In this document: in pieces, positions 50,026 through 59,222 of the stretch | Layout of the letters: each line of letters starts with the position of its first letter | Numbering within the stretch: position 1 is the stretch's first letter | NCBI RefSeq assembly: GCF_021729015.1 | Contig: NZ_JAJQQZ010000003.1 | Span: 434,001 to 498,000, forward strand | Source: Halobacterium rubrum | Lineage (GTDB): Archaea > Halobacteriota > Halobacteria > Halobacteriales > Halobacteriaceae | Length of the DNA stretch: 64,000 bases | Reading direction: 5' to 3' | Made by a program: the position numbers and the translations under genes | The notes under the pieces: model-generated | Databases searched by the model: none | Seen by the model: the letters and a program-made list of their open reading frames with translations, nothing else | Told to the model about the DNA's origin: nothing

Positions 50026-51203
50026 GGCTCCTCACCTGCATCGTCGAGGTCGTCGAAGTCGGGGATGTCGTCGCTTGCGTCGTCGGCGAGGCCCGCTGCG
50101 ATGTCGCCGAGCTGGTCGGCGTCGTCGGGGCTGGGGAACGTACACACCCGGCAGGTGACGTCCGGCCCGAGTTCGATGGTGGCGTTCACGACGGCGATGG
50201 TGTCCGCGCGTTCGCCGTAGGCCGCCGCGACCGTGTCGAGGACGGCGGCACCCGCGTCGCGGACGTGCGACGGCGTAGAGATGTCGATGGTGGTCTCCAG
50301 CGCGTTCGCCCACTCGTCGAGGAAGCCGCTGGCGGTGATGTTCCCGAGTTCGGCGACGGCGCTCTCGGCCATCTCGGAGCCCGCGTCCGGGTCGTCGAGG
50401 AGGAGCGCTGCCACCGCGCCGGGGTCGGCTTCGTCGAACAGGATAGCGATGACGCTGTCGACGACGCCCTCGCTCTCGAAGATGGCGCCCTCGTAGGCGG
50501 CGTCGCCGAGCAGGGACGGCACGCGCTCGACCGGCACGAAGTCGACGTGGGATTCGACGAGCGTCGCGTCCACGCCCGTCATCGCTTCGAGGTGCGAGGA
50601 GACGGCGTCGGCGCTCACGGACGCCACCCGGATGTGTGCTGCGAGGTCGGCCAGCGAGAACTCGGTGTCCGCCTCGGTCACGTACGACCCGAACGAGTCC
50701 ACGTCGGGCAGCACCGCGAACCGACACGTGCCACGGGTGCCCGACAGCACTACCCGGCTCTCGAAGACGAACGCGCAGTCGTCGACGATGGCGGCGTCCT
50801 GCACTACCTGCTGTTCGTCGCCGACGCGCTCTGGCGGCTGGATCTCGATCGTGTCCTCGTCGTCGGCCGCCCACGCGTCGACGAACCCGCTCGTGAGGAT
50901 GTTCGCGACCTCCGGGAGCGCCGCCTCGGCGCCGACACCGAGTTCGTCGGCGACGTGGTCGGCGAACGCCTCGTCGAACGACAGCACTGCGCGCCCGGCG
51001 AGCGCGCCGTCGAACGCGACGGTGATCCGCTCGCTGGACGTCCCGAGGAACGAAGCGAGGCCGTCGGCGTCTACGAGCGTCGTGCGGGTCAGTTCGCAGG
51101 TCGCGGGGATACCCGTGAGCGTCTCCAGGGAGTCCGCGGCGCGCTGGCCGCCCTCGTCGCCCGTGCGGCTGAACGACGCGACGGCGTCGAGGTCGACACG
51201 CAT
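50022..51203 (-). CDS. cheC2: CheC-family protein with two CheC domains
   Basis: A 393-residue protein with two CheC units. Each unit shows a phosphatase-type helix: LPEVANILTSGFVDAWA (about residues 100-116) and VAELGNITASGFLDEWA (about 285-300). In both, the E-N pair used for CheY-P dephosphorylation is present. It likely lowers CheY-P or binds CheD. It lies one base after cheC1 and overlaps cheD by 4. Symbol follows the order in H. salinarum and may not correspond exactly. Confidence 0.9.
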   Translation of the reverse strand: MRVDLDAVASFSRTGDEGGQRAADSLETLTGIPATCELTRTTLVDADGLASFLGTSSERITVAFDGALAGRAVLSFDEAFADHVADELGVGAEAALPEVANILTSGFVDAWAADDEDTIEIQPPERVGDEQQVVQDAAIVDDCAFVFESRVVLSGTRGTCRFAVLPDVDSFGSYVTEADTEFSLADLAAHIRVASVSADAVSSHLEAMTGVDATLVESHVDFVPVERVPSLLGDAAYEGAIFESEGVVDSVIAILFDEADPGAVAALLLDDPDAGSEMAESAVAELGNITASGFLDEWANALETTIDISTPSHVRDAGAAVLDTVAAAYGERADTIAVVNATIELGPDVTCRVCTFPSPDDADQLGDIAAGLADDASDDIPDFDDLDDAGEEP

Positions 51204-51204
51204 C

Positions 51205-51792
51205 TTAGATGTTGTTGATCATCGACACGAACGCCTCGATGTCCGGGAACGAGTAGATCTTCGCCTCGACGTCCGCGTCGGGGGCGTGCAGTTCCGCGTC
51301 GAACACCATCGCGATCTCGTGCTCGCCGGGGTCGACGCAGTGGCTCGCGATGTCCTCGCCCGACGCCCGGATGAGCTGTGGCGTGGAGATGTCGATGGTG
51401 CGACCGAGCACGTTCGCCCAGCCGTCGATGAAGCCGCTGGTCATGATGTTGCCGACCTCCCGGATTGCGGACCGCTCCATGTCGCTGTACCCGCCGCCGT
51501 CGCTCTCGATGCCGCCCATCATGGTGTCGGCGACGCTGCGCGCGCTCTCGTCGTCGAACAGCACGAGCACGGAGCCGTAGGGCCGCTCTTTCAGGGGGAC
51601 GTTCACGCCGACCTGCTTGTCGGCGCCGAGGTGGGCACCGAGGTCTTCGACGTCGATGACGTTGATCTTCGTGATCTGCATCTCCGTCTCGACGCCGGTC
51701 AGTTGGCTCATGTTCTCCGCCACCGTCGAGGCGCCCTCCCGGGCGAGCTCGTTCACCGTCTGCAGCCGTCGAATGTCGATCATCGTACTCAT
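51205..51792 (-). CDS. cheC1: Chemotaxis phosphatase CheC
   Basis: A 195-residue single CheC domain. AIREVGNIMTSGFIDGWANV carries the E/N motif for CheY-P dephosphorylation. VDPGEHEIAMVFDAELHAPD is in the C-terminal half. It sits between cheA (3-base gap) and cheC2, as in the known Halobacterium order. Confidence 0.93.
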   Translation of the reverse strand: MSTMIDIRRLQTVNELAREGASTVAENMSQLTGVETEMQITKINVIDVEDLGAHLGADKQVGVNVPLKERPYGSVLVLFDDESARSVADTMMGGIESDGGGYSDMERSAIREVGNIMTSGFIDGWANVLGRTIDISTPQLIRASGEDIASHCVDPGEHEIAMVFDAELHAPDADVEAKIYSFPDIEAFVSMINNI

Positions 51793-51795
51793 AAG

Positions 51796-53904
51796 TTACA
51801 GCGTCGCCACGTCCAGGATGGTCACCACGTCGCCCTCACCGAGGACTGCCGCCCCCGACAGCCCGGGGATGCCCGAGAGGATACCCTCGAAGGGCTTGAC
51901 GACGACCTCCTCCTGGCCGCGGACGTCGTCGCAGTGCACGGCGACCTGGCGCTCGGACTCGCGGATGCGCACGAGCATGCCGTCGCCGTTCTTCGTCTCC
52001 CCGGGGACGTCGAGGGCGTCGCCCAGCCGGACGAGGGGGTAGACCGTCTCGTCGTACGTGATGACCTCCTCGCCGTCGACCGACTTCACCGGCTTCATCC
52101 GCGAGATCTCGTCGACGGTCTTGATCGGGATACCGTACTCCTCGCCGCCGCTCTCCACGAACAGCACCTTCACGATGGCGACCGTCACTGGCAGCGTCAT
52201 CGTGAACGTCGTGCCCTCGCCGGGCGTGCTGTCGACGGAGACGCTGCCGTCCAGCCGCGTCACGGTGTCCCGAACGACGTCCATGCCGACGCCGCGTCCG
52301 GAGACGTCGGTGACCTCGTCGTTCGTGGAGAATCCGGGGTGGAACACGAGGTCCTCGACGGCGTCGTCGGACATGTCCTCGACCTCCTCCCGGGACTTGA
52401 CGCCCTTCTCGACGGCTTTCTCCCGCATCGTGTCGTGGTCGATGCCGGCGCCGTCGTCTTTCACCTGGATGAGCACGTGGTCACGGTCGCGCTCTGCCGA
52501 CAGCGTGATGGTGCCCTCGGGGTCTTTCCCGTTCTCCTCGCGGACCGCCGGCGGCTCGATGCCGTGGTCGACGGCGTTCCGCAGCAGGTGCATCAGCGGG
52601 TCGCTGATCTCCGTGAGGATGGTGCGGTCGAGCTCGACGTCGTCGCCCTCCACGACGAAGTCGATGTCCTTGTCCTGCTCGCGCGCGAGGTCCCGGACGA
52701 GCCGCGGGAACTTCCCGACGATCTTCTTCATCGGGACCAGCCGCATGTCCATCACGGTGTCCTGGAGGCTCCCGGAGATCTTGTCGAGCTCGTCGAGCTC
52801 GTCGAACACCTGCCGGTCGCTGTCCTCGACACCCCGCCGGAGCTTGATGCGGGTCGTGACGAGCTGTTCGACGAGCCCGTGCAGCTCGTCCAGCTGGTCG
52901 ACGTCGACGCGAACCGACTGGATTTCGGTGTCCGTGTTGTCGATGGCAGACGACTCATCGTCGTCGTCGTCGTCGTCCCCGCCGTCTCCGCCACTGCTGT
53001 TGCTGCCGCTCGCGCTCGTACTCGAACTCCCGCTGGCGGACGTGGACTCGCCGGCTCCAGCGTCCTCTGAAGTCCCTTCGGCCGTCTCGTCCGCGTCGTC
53101 GGCCGCTTCGTCGCCGGCGTCGGCTTCCCCGTCGCCGGCAGCCACCGCGTCCCCGTTGGCGCCGATTTCGGTGACGGTGGCGTCCGTCAGCTTCGGGAAG
53201 GCGTGGACGGTCTCCGCGACTTCGGCCTGGTCGGTCGCGACGACGAGGTCGAAGCCGTCCTCGTAGTCGCCGTCGTTGATGGCGTCGGCCGACGGTTCGG
53301 ACCCCAGCAGGTCGAACGTCTCCGTCGCCTCCTCGAGGACGAACATCCCGTCGACGCCCTTCATCTGGGAGTCGCCCATGTCCACGCGGACGTGGTACAC
53401 AGGGCTCTCAGCAGCCTCGATGACGTCGGGACCGACGACGCTCGTCGGGTCGACGCCCGCGCCCGAACCAGACTCGCCGTCGTCGTCGCCACCGTCGCCG
53501 CCTTCCGCTGCTGTGCCGTCTTCGGCCGCAGCGGCCTCGAGGACGCCACGCACGGCGTCGATGGTGCCGGTCACGTCGCGGGTGACCTCGCCGTTCGCCT
53601 CGATGTCGTCGAGGCACGCTTCGATGTCGTCGATGCCGGCGAACACCACGTCCATCCGGTCGCCCGTCACCTCGAGGTCCCCCTGTCGCATCTCGTCGAG
53701 GAGGTCCTCCACCGCGTGCGCGAGGTCGCTCGCGTCCTCGAACCCCATCGCGCCGAAGTTCCCCTTCAGCGTGTGGGCGGTCCGGAATATCTCGTCCATC
53801 GCCTCCTCGTTGCCCGGATCTGACTCCAGCTCCAGCAGGGCGTTGTTGAGGCTAGTTACGTGCTCTTCTCCTTCCCGAACGAACGCTTCGAGGTAGTCGT
53901 CCAT
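51796..53904 (-). CDS. cheA: Chemotaxis histidine kinase CheA
   Basis: A 702-residue kinase. P1 has phosphorylatable His44 in IFRTAHTLKGNFGAMGF. A P2-like domain and a long acidic linker with Ser/Gly and Asp runs (about residues 240-325) follow. P3 dimerisation is LDELHGLVEQLVTTRIKL. P4 ATPase motifs are HLLRNAVDHGIE (N box), VKDDGAGID (G1), GRGVGMDVV (G2) and GEGTTFTMTLP. P5 is a CheW-like end (DVVTILDVATL). It phosphorylates CheY and CheB in response to Htr signals. The start is one base from the cheB stop. Confidence 0.96.
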   Translation of the reverse strand: MDDYLEAFVREGEEHVTSLNNALLELESDPGNEEAMDEIFRTAHTLKGNFGAMGFEDASDLAHAVEDLLDEMRQGDLEVTGDRMDVVFAGIDDIEACLDDIEANGEVTRDVTGTIDAVRGVLEAAAAEDGTAAEGGDGGDDDGESGSGAGVDPTSVVGPDVIEAAESPVYHVRVDMGDSQMKGVDGMFVLEEATETFDLLGSEPSADAINDGDYEDGFDLVVATDQAEVAETVHAFPKLTDATVTEIGANGDAVAAGDGEADAGDEAADDADETAEGTSEDAGAGESTSASGSSSTSASGSNSSGGDGGDDDDDDDESSAIDNTDTEIQSVRVDVDQLDELHGLVEQLVTTRIKLRRGVEDSDRQVFDELDELDKISGSLQDTVMDMRLVPMKKIVGKFPRLVRDLAREQDKDIDFVVEGDDVELDRTILTEISDPLMHLLRNAVDHGIEPPAVREENGKDPEGTITLSAERDRDHVLIQVKDDGAGIDHDTMREKAVEKGVKSREEVEDMSDDAVEDLVFHPGFSTNDEVTDVSGRGVGMDVVRDTVTRLDGSVSVDSTPGEGTTFTMTLPVTVAIVKVLFVESGGEEYGIPIKTVDEISRMKPVKSVDGEEVITYDETVYPLVRLGDALDVPGETKNGDGMLVRIRESERQVAVHCDDVRGQEEVVVKPFEGILSGIPGLSGAAVLGEGDVVTILDVATL

Positions 53905-53905
53905 G

Positions 53906-54946
53906 TCACGTACTCCTCCGTACTGAATCCGCGATGGCTTCCGTCAGCCGGTCGACCGGCAGCACGTCGTCGACACAGCCCGTCTCGATGGCCCGATCCG
54001 GAATGCCGAACACGGCGCTGGTCGCCTCGTCCTGCGCGAGCGTCGTCCCGCCCGCGTCTTTCACCGCGCGAACGCCCGCTGCCCCGTCGCTGCCCATGCC
54101 CGTGAGCACGACCGAGACGAGCGGGTCGGTGACGCGCTTCGCCGCGCTCTCGAACGTCACGTCGATGGCGGGCCGGACGCTGTGCCGGCGTTCACTCTGG
54201 TCCAGGCGCACCCGGAGGCGGCCGTTCGAGTAGCCCGAGACGCGCATGTGGTAGTCGCCGCGCGCGACCAGTCCTTCGCCGCCACCGATGCGGTCACCGT
54301 CCTCCGCCTCGCTGATGTCGTAGTCGCTGGCGGCGTCCAGTCGCTGTGCGAACCGCGAGGTGAACTGGTCGGGCATGTGCTGCACGATCAACACCCGGAA
54401 GTCGGCCTCCCGGGGGAGCGAGGCGAGAATCGACTCGACGACGTTCGGCCCGCCGGTCGACGCGCCGACCAGCAGCGTCGGATTGTCCACGTACTCCGCG
54501 GTCGCCTCCGGCGACGCCGCCGGCTCCATGTCGACGTCGTGGCCCGCAGTCGGGTCGGCGGCCGCGACTCGCTCGACCGCTCCGACCAGCTCCTCGCTGT
54601 GGCCGGACAGCTCCGTGGAGATGGTGCCGCCGGGCTTCGCGAACGTGTCCACGGCGCCCTTCTCCATCGCTTCGAGCGTGGCGTCGGCGTCTTCCGTCGT
54701 CAGGGCAGACACCATCAGCACCGGCGTCGGGTGCCGGTCCATGATCTCCTCGACGGCCTCGATGCCGTTCATCTCCGGCATCTCGACGTCCATCGTGACC
54801 ACGTCGGGCTCTACGTCCTGTACCTGCTCCACGGCACGAGCGCCGTTCTCCGCGGTGGCGACGACCTCGATGCCGCCGTCCTCGAGGATGTCGCTGATGA
54901 CCGTCCGCATGAAGTGCGAGTCGTCGACCACCAGCGCCCGCGTCAT
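53906..54946 (-). CDS. cheB: Chemotaxis methylesterase CheB
   Basis: A 346-residue enzyme with receiver and esterase domains. The receiver has phospho-acceptor D53 (VVTMDVEMPEMN). The catalytic triad is S163 (LLVGASTGGPNVV), H190 (VLIVQHMPDQF) and D287 (TGMGSDGAAG). It removes methyl groups from Htr proteins for adaptation. ATG at 54946 overlaps the cheY stop by 4 bases; the frame upstream to 55069 is a cheY shadow. Confidence 0.96.
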   Translation of the reverse strand: MTRALVVDDSHFMRTVISDILEDGGIEVVATAENGARAVEQVQDVEPDVVTMDVEMPEMNGIEAVEEIMDRHPTPVLMVSALTTEDADATLEAMEKGAVDTFAKPGGTISTELSGHSEELVGAVERVAAADPTAGHDVDMEPAASPEATAEYVDNPTLLVGASTGGPNVVESILASLPREADFRVLIVQHMPDQFTSRFAQRLDAASDYDISEAEDGDRIGGGEGLVARGDYHMRVSGYSNGRLRVRLDQSERRHSVRPAIDVTFESAAKRVTDPLVSVVLTGMGSDGAAGVRAVKDAGGTTLAQDEATSAVFGIPDRAIETGCVDDVLPVDRLTEAIADSVRRST

Positions 54947-55305
54947 GCCGTGAGAACGTCGGAGATGGCGTCCATCACGCTGGGTTTCTGGAAGGGTTTC
55001 GTGATGTAGCCGTCGGCACCGGCCTTCACCGCCTTCTTCATCTTCTCCTCCTGGCCGATGCTCGTGCACATGATGATGTGCGCACTCGAGTCGAACTCCT
55101 TGATCTCGGAGGTCGCCTCGATGCCGTCGCGGATGGGCATCACGATGTCCATCATCACGAGGTCCGGTTCGTACTCCTTGTACATCTCTACTGCTTCGAC
55201 CCCGTTCTCGGCCTCGTCGGCGATCTCGAATTCCTCCTCGAGGATCTCCCGGAGGAGATTCCGCATGAATTCGGAGTCGTCGACCAGTAAGACCTGCTTC
55301 GCCAT
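54943..55305 (-). CDS. cheY: Chemotaxis response regulator CheY
   Basis: A 120-residue stand-alone receiver. Acidic pocket D9/D10 (LLVDDSEFMRN), phospho-acceptor D53 (DLVMMDIVMP), T81 (IIMCTSIGQ) and K103 (YITKPFQ) are all present. CheY-P acts through CheF on the ArlCDE switch. ATG at 55305 is the predicted transcription start from TTTATTAG (55328-55335), so the message is leaderless. Confidence 0.97.
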   Translation of the reverse strand: MAKQVLLVDDSEFMRNLLREILEEEFEIADEAENGVEAVEMYKEYEPDLVMMDIVMPIRDGIEATSEIKEFDSSAHIIMCTSIGQEEKMKKAVKAGADGYITKPFQKPSVMDAISDVLTA

Positions 55306-55327
55306 GCCCAGTCGTAGTGCGAAGGGG

Positions 55328-55335
55328 CTAATAAA
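55328..55335 (-). promoter_or_regulatory. TATA box of cheY
   Basis: TTTATTAG on the minus strand, centre about 27 bases before the cheY ATG. It gives the cheY-B-A-C-D-R genes a promoter of their own downstream of cheW1. Confidence 0.6.
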
Positions 55336-55351
55336 CCCAACTGACCGATTA

Positions 55352-55888
55352 TCAGACCTGATTGTCGACCGTCTCGGCGGCGGACACTGAATCGATGAGT
55401 TTGTCGATGTCCAGCCACAGCACGAGCTCGACCTCCTGCTCTTCGGCGTCTTCCTCGCCCGGTGGCGTCGCCCCCTTGCGGATGACACCCCGCACGAGTT
55501 CGCTCTCGATGGCGGAGGTACCGATGCGGTCGAGGCGGTCGCCGCGGTCGATCTGGTGTTCGGCGTACCCCGAGACCTCCGTGACTTCGGCGACCCGCAG
55601 CCCGATCTTCTGTTTGTCGTCCGCGCGGTCGAGCACGAGGATGTTGTCCGAGGCGAGGTCGCCCTCGATGGCGAGGAACTCCCGCGGGTCGACGATGGCG
55701 GTGGTCTCCCCGCGGAGGTCCATCACGCCCTCGACGGCGTCGGGCGCCCGCGGCACGCGAGTGACCTGCTTGGATTCGACGATGCTGTCGACGGCGCCGA
55801 TGTCGATGGCGCACACCTCGTCGCCGAGCTCGAACTCCACGACGTGCGCGGCGTCCTCGGCCACTCGGTCGGCGTCTTCGAGGTTCAT
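55352..55888 (-). CDS. cheW1: Chemotaxis coupling protein CheW (first copy)
   Basis: A 178-residue CheW domain: VVEFELGDEVCAIDIGAVDS, VMDLRGETTAIVDPREFL, and LVRGVIRKGATPPGEEDAEE followed by a final strand VELVLWLDIDKLID. It joins Htr and CheA. ATG at 55888 is preferred; an upstream ATG (55900) adds four residues. It is followed by cheY after 46 bases. Confidence 0.94.
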   Translation of the reverse strand: MNLEDADRVAEDAAHVVEFELGDEVCAIDIGAVDSIVESKQVTRVPRAPDAVEGVMDLRGETTAIVDPREFLAIEGDLASDNILVLDRADDKQKIGLRVAEVTEVSGYAEHQIDRGDRLDRIGTSAIESELVRGVIRKGATPPGEEDAEEQEVELVLWLDIDKLIDSVSAAETVDNQV

Positions 55889-55990
55889 CACTGGTTGCAC
55901 GAGGGGACAGCAGCCCCAAAACTGTTTCGCGGGTGGCCACCCGTGTGGGGTAGCAGCCGGGCGGGGCGCGAGCCGCTCGGAAGGCTACGG

Positions 55991-56608
55991 CTACCGGGGG
56001 AACTCCATGCCGTCCTGGTCGTCGACGGTCTCCACGAGCTCCCGGATGGAGTCGTCCGGCCCGAGGTCGTTGGCTTCGAGGTACGCGATGAGTCGCTTCG
56101 TCGGGTACTTCACCTGGACGCTGGACTCGCCGAGGAGGATGCCGAGCGCGCGGTCGATGGACGTCGACCCCGCGAGCTGTCGGGCGTACCAGACGAGCAG
56201 CCCGTCGAAGGCGGCGCCGACGTCGTCGGTGGCGAGCTGCTGGTGTGAGATGTCGTCGCCGTACTTCGCGGCGATGTGGTAGGCGTAGTCGCTGTCGTGG
56301 CTCTCCAGCTCCTCGGAGAGCCACTCCTTGACGTCCCGGCCGGTGACCTGTGGCTCCGGGGGCGCTGCGGGCTCCGCCGACTCCTGAGGGGAAGCGGACT
56401 CCTGCTCCGGCTCCTGGTTCGCGTCACCGCCGCCGCCGCTGCCGGCGTCGCCGTCCGCCGCTCCCTCCTCCGGGGCCTCTGGCGGGCCGTCCGGACCGAT
56501 GACGTACCGGTCCTCGCCGATGGCCGCGACCTCGTCCTGCTCCTCGATGTCGAGCTCGTCGGGGGAGAGCACGCGGCCGTCGTCGTCCTGGTCGCCACCG
56601 GATACCAT
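55991..56608 (-). CDS. Acidic protein upstream of cheW1 (DUF7500-like)
   Basis: A 205-residue protein. The first 50 residues contain SPDELDIEEQDEVAAIGEDR, a disordered Gly/Pro/Glu linker covers about residues 45-90, and the last 110 form an all-helical domain (VTGRDVKEWLSEELESHDSD, AYHIAAKYGDDISHQQLATD, GILLGESSVQVKYPTKRLIA). Family name is uncertain. Its place at the head of the che operon suggests a taxis link. TTTAGA (56632-56637, minus strand) predicts a leaderless start at 56608. Confidence 0.7.
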   Translation of the reverse strand: MVSGGDQDDDGRVLSPDELDIEEQDEVAAIGEDRYVIGPDGPPEAPEEGAADGDAGSGGGGDANQEPEQESASPQESAEPAAPPEPQVTGRDVKEWLSEELESHDSDYAYHIAAKYGDDISHQQLATDDVGAAFDGLLVWYARQLAGSTSIDRALGILLGESSVQVKYPTKRLIAYLEANDLGPDDSIRELVETVDDQDGMEFPR

Positions 56609-56631
56609 GCCGTGACGTTGGCCACGTGCCG

Positions 56632-56637
56632 TCTAAA
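56632..56637 (-). promoter_or_regulatory. TATA box at the head of the che region
   Basis: TTTAGA on the minus strand, centre about 27 bases before the ATG at 56608. Confidence 0.5.
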
Positions 56638-56773
56638 GTCTTGCCGCAGGTACCCCCGGGAGGTCCCGAGGTCGCCGGTCGAGGCACTGGCTATCAATTA
56701 GCTACTCAGAGAACAAAAACCAAACAGTACTTGGAAAGTATTTTGTGGCCGACGCCGAACGAGTAACGTAGCC

Positions 56774-58264
56774 ATGGCAGGCTATAACAGGCGGACGTTT
56801 CTGAAGGGCGCAGGCGTAGCACTCGGAAGTCTCGCGTTCGGCGCGGGGAACGTATCCGCGACGGCAGACAGCGAGCGATTCTTCATCAACCTCACGGAGG
56901 TCGACCGGAGCGACGTACCGGACGACGTGGAGATCATCCACGACCTCTCGGCGGCTGACGTGCTGGTCGCTCGTGGCGACCAGTCCCGCGTCGGAAGTGC
57001 GGTAGCGACGGCGCCGGACGTGAAGATTGACCTCAGCGACGACGAGACTGGAGCGGTCGCCGAAGCCGAGGGGCCGACGGTCGCGGGCAACTCGGCAAGC
57101 CACAACCACGACGGTGCGCCGAGCAACACCGAGTATCAGTGGGACAAGCGCGAGCAGGAGGCCAGCGGCGAACTCACCGACAAGCCCGGCGGCGGGAAGT
57201 TCGTCCACGACACGACGACGGGCGAGGGGACCCGCGTCGCCGTCGTCGACACGGGCGTGTACGACGACCACCCAGACCTCGAGGACGTCGTCAACGCGGA
57301 GCTCTCGAAGAACATCACCGGCGACGGACTCGACTTCCGTCCCAACGGTGCGGGCAGTCACGGCACCCACGTCGCGGGCACGATCGCCGCGACGAACGAC
57401 AACGACGGTCCGGCTGGCGGTGTCCTCGGGACGGCGCCGGACACCGAGATCGTCGCAGTCCGAATGTTCTCCGGTCTGCAGGGGTACGCGGGCGATGGCC
57501 TCGCCGGCTGGGAGTACGCCGCACAGATCGGCTGTGACGCGATCAACTACAGCGTTGGCTACACGGTCGCCGACACCGTCGAGTACCCGGGTCTGATCGC
57601 CCTGGAGAAGATCATCAGCCAGGTTGCGAACTACGTCCGCTCGCAGGGGACGGTCGTCGTCAACTCCGCGGGCAACGCGTCGCTGGACATGGACGCCGAG
57701 AACATCCTCAGCCTCCCGACGGAGGCCGACGGCGTCTTCGGCGTGAGCGCGACCGGGCCGATTGGCTACGGCTGGGGTGGCAAACACAGCGACAACGAGG
57801 CAAAGTGGCTCACCGGGAACCGCCTAGACGAGCCGACGACCGAGCCCGCGTTCTACACGAACTACGGCTCTGCCGTCGACGTGAGCGCAGCCGGCGGTAA
57901 CGTCGACCTCGAAGCGATCGCGACCAACCCGGACGCGTACAACGACCTCGTGTACTCCACAATCAACACGACGAACGACGACGGCGATGTCGTCCCGGGC
58001 TACGGCTGGAAGGCCGGCACGTCGATGGCCGCCCCGCAGGTCGCGGGCGCGGTTGCACTCGTCCGGTCCCTGCGGCCCGACGCCAGCGTCGACGAAGTCG
58101 AATCGCTCATCCAGGAGACCGCCAGCCAGCCCGAGGAGGGCGAAACGTACCACGGCGCTGGCCACCTGGACCTCAATGCACTCGTGAAGGCCGCCAGCGA
58201 CGGCGGCGGCGGGAACGCCGGCGGCGGCACCACGGGCAACGGCAAGAAGAAGAAGGGCAAGTAG
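56774..58264 (+). CDS. Tat-exported subtilisin-like serine protease (halolysin type)
   Basis: A 496-residue S8 protease. The Tat signal is YNRRTFLKGAGVALGSLAFG (residues 4-23). A propeptide of about 100 residues follows. Catalytic D159 (VAVVDTGVYDDHPDLE), H196 (GAGSHGTHVAGT), oxyanion N301 (NSAGNASL) and S417 (WKAGTSMAAPQVAG) are all present. The C-terminus lacks the usual halolysin extension and instead has a Gly-rich stretch and a basic end, GNGKKKKGK, odd in an acidic proteome. The 73-base leader region is AT-rich, with AAAGTATTTT near 56740 as promoter. A TTTTT tract after the stop (58287) may terminate it. Confidence 0.94.
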   Translation: MAGYNRRTFLKGAGVALGSLAFGAGNVSATADSERFFINLTEVDRSDVPDDVEIIHDLSAADVLVARGDQSRVGSAVATAPDVKIDLSDDETGAVAEAEGPTVAGNSASHNHDGAPSNTEYQWDKREQEASGELTDKPGGGKFVHDTTTGEGTRVAVVDTGVYDDHPDLEDVVNAELSKNITGDGLDFRPNGAGSHGTHVAGTIAATNDNDGPAGGVLGTAPDTEIVAVRMFSGLQGYAGDGLAGWEYAAQIGCDAINYSVGYTVADTVEYPGLIALEKIISQVANYVRSQGTVVVNSAGNASLDMDAENILSLPTEADGVFGVSATGPIGYGWGGKHSDNEAKWLTGNRLDEPTTEPAFYTNYGSAVDVSAAGGNVDLEAIATNPDAYNDLVYSTINTTNDDGDVVPGYGWKAGTSMAAPQVAGAVALVRSLRPDASVDEVESLIQETASQPEEGETYHGAGHLDLNALVKAASDGGGGNAGGGTTGNGKKKKGK

Positions 58265-58316
58265 CGCGCTCCGAGACCCCTGCATCTTTTTCGCGACTGC
58301 GCGAGATTTCACGCCC

Positions 58317-59222
58317 ATGAGCTGGTACGCCGTCGACGCGCTGGACGAGGCACTCGCGGAGACCCGCGACCTCCTGTTGCCGTTCGACCTCAGGACGTGG
58401 GTTCGGCTCGCGGTCATCACGGCGTTCGCGGGGCTGTCGGCGCCCCAAACGCCGACGTTCTCGGTGGAGGCGCCGCCGGAGGCGGTCTTCGAGGTGACCC
58501 GGGAGGTGTCGGTCTCGGAGGTCCTCGCGGTCGCCGCACTCGTGGGGGTGGCGGTACTGGTGGTCGGGACGGTCGTCGCCGCCATCGGCGCCGTGATGGA
58601 GTTCGTACTGGTCGACGTCGCGCGCTCGCGGGACGTCCGGGTCGCGGAGCCGTTCGGACAGCGCCTCGGGCCGGGCTTGCGCCTGTTCGGGTTCCGGATC
58701 GCGGTCGTGCTCGTCGGCGTGCTCGCGTCGGCGCTCCTGCTCGCGCCCGTCGCCGCGGCACTGCTGCTCGGGCAGCTCGTCTGGCTGCTGGCGCTGGTGG
58801 TGACGCTGCCGCTGGCGCTCGTCGTCGGGGTCGGGACGGCGCTGGCGTCCGAGTTCACGACGGCGTTCGTCGTGCCGCTGATGGCCGAAGACGGCGTGGG
58901 CGTGCTGGAGGGGTGGCGACGGCTCTACCCCGAGGTGCGGGCCGACTGGCGGCAGTTCGGCGTCTACGTGCTCGTGAAAGCCGTCCTGCTGTTCGGTGCG
59001 AGTCTCGCGCTCGGGTTCGGGGTGGCCATCGTCGCCGTGCCGTTCGGCGTCGGGACGCTGTTCGTCGGGCCCGTGTCGGCAACCGGGCTGGCCGCGCTCG
59101 TCGTCGCTGTGGTCGTCGGACTGCTCGTAGTTGGGGCAGTCAGCGTGCCGACGATGACGTTCCTGCGGTACCACTCCCTCTCGGTGCTCGACCGGTCGAC
59201 CGTCGAGTTCTCGCTCAGGTGA
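58317..59222 (+). CDS. Multi-pass membrane protein, DUF7544-like
   Basis: A 301-residue protein with an amphipathic start (SWYAVDALDEALAETRDLLL) and six to seven hydrophobic helices, mostly Ala/Val/Leu. DVARSRDVRVAEPFGQRLGP is a cytosolic loop. The closing SVPTMTFLRYHSLSVLDRST lies after the last helix. This arrangement matches a haloarchaea-specific group of unknown function. Its last 8 bases overlap the end of the convergent helicase gene. Confidence 0.75.
   Translation: MSWYAVDALDEALAETRDLLLPFDLRTWVRLAVITAFAGLSAPQTPTFSVEAPPEAVFEVTREVSVSEVLAVAALVGVAVLVVGTVVAAIGAVMEFVLVDVARSRDVRVAEPFGQRLGPGLRLFGFRIAVVLVGVLASALLLAPVAAALLLGQLVWLLALVVTLPLALVVGVGTALASEFTTAFVVPLMAEDGVGVLEGWRRLYPEVRADWRQFGVYVLVKAVLLFGASLALGFGVAIVAVPFGVGTLFVGPVSATGLAALVVAVVVGLLVVGAVSVPTMTFLRYHSLSVLDRSTVEFSLR

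Noticed and set aside
50632-53070. An 812-codon plus-strand frame opposite cheA and cheC
   Set aside because: Antisense shadow created by GC-rich third positions.
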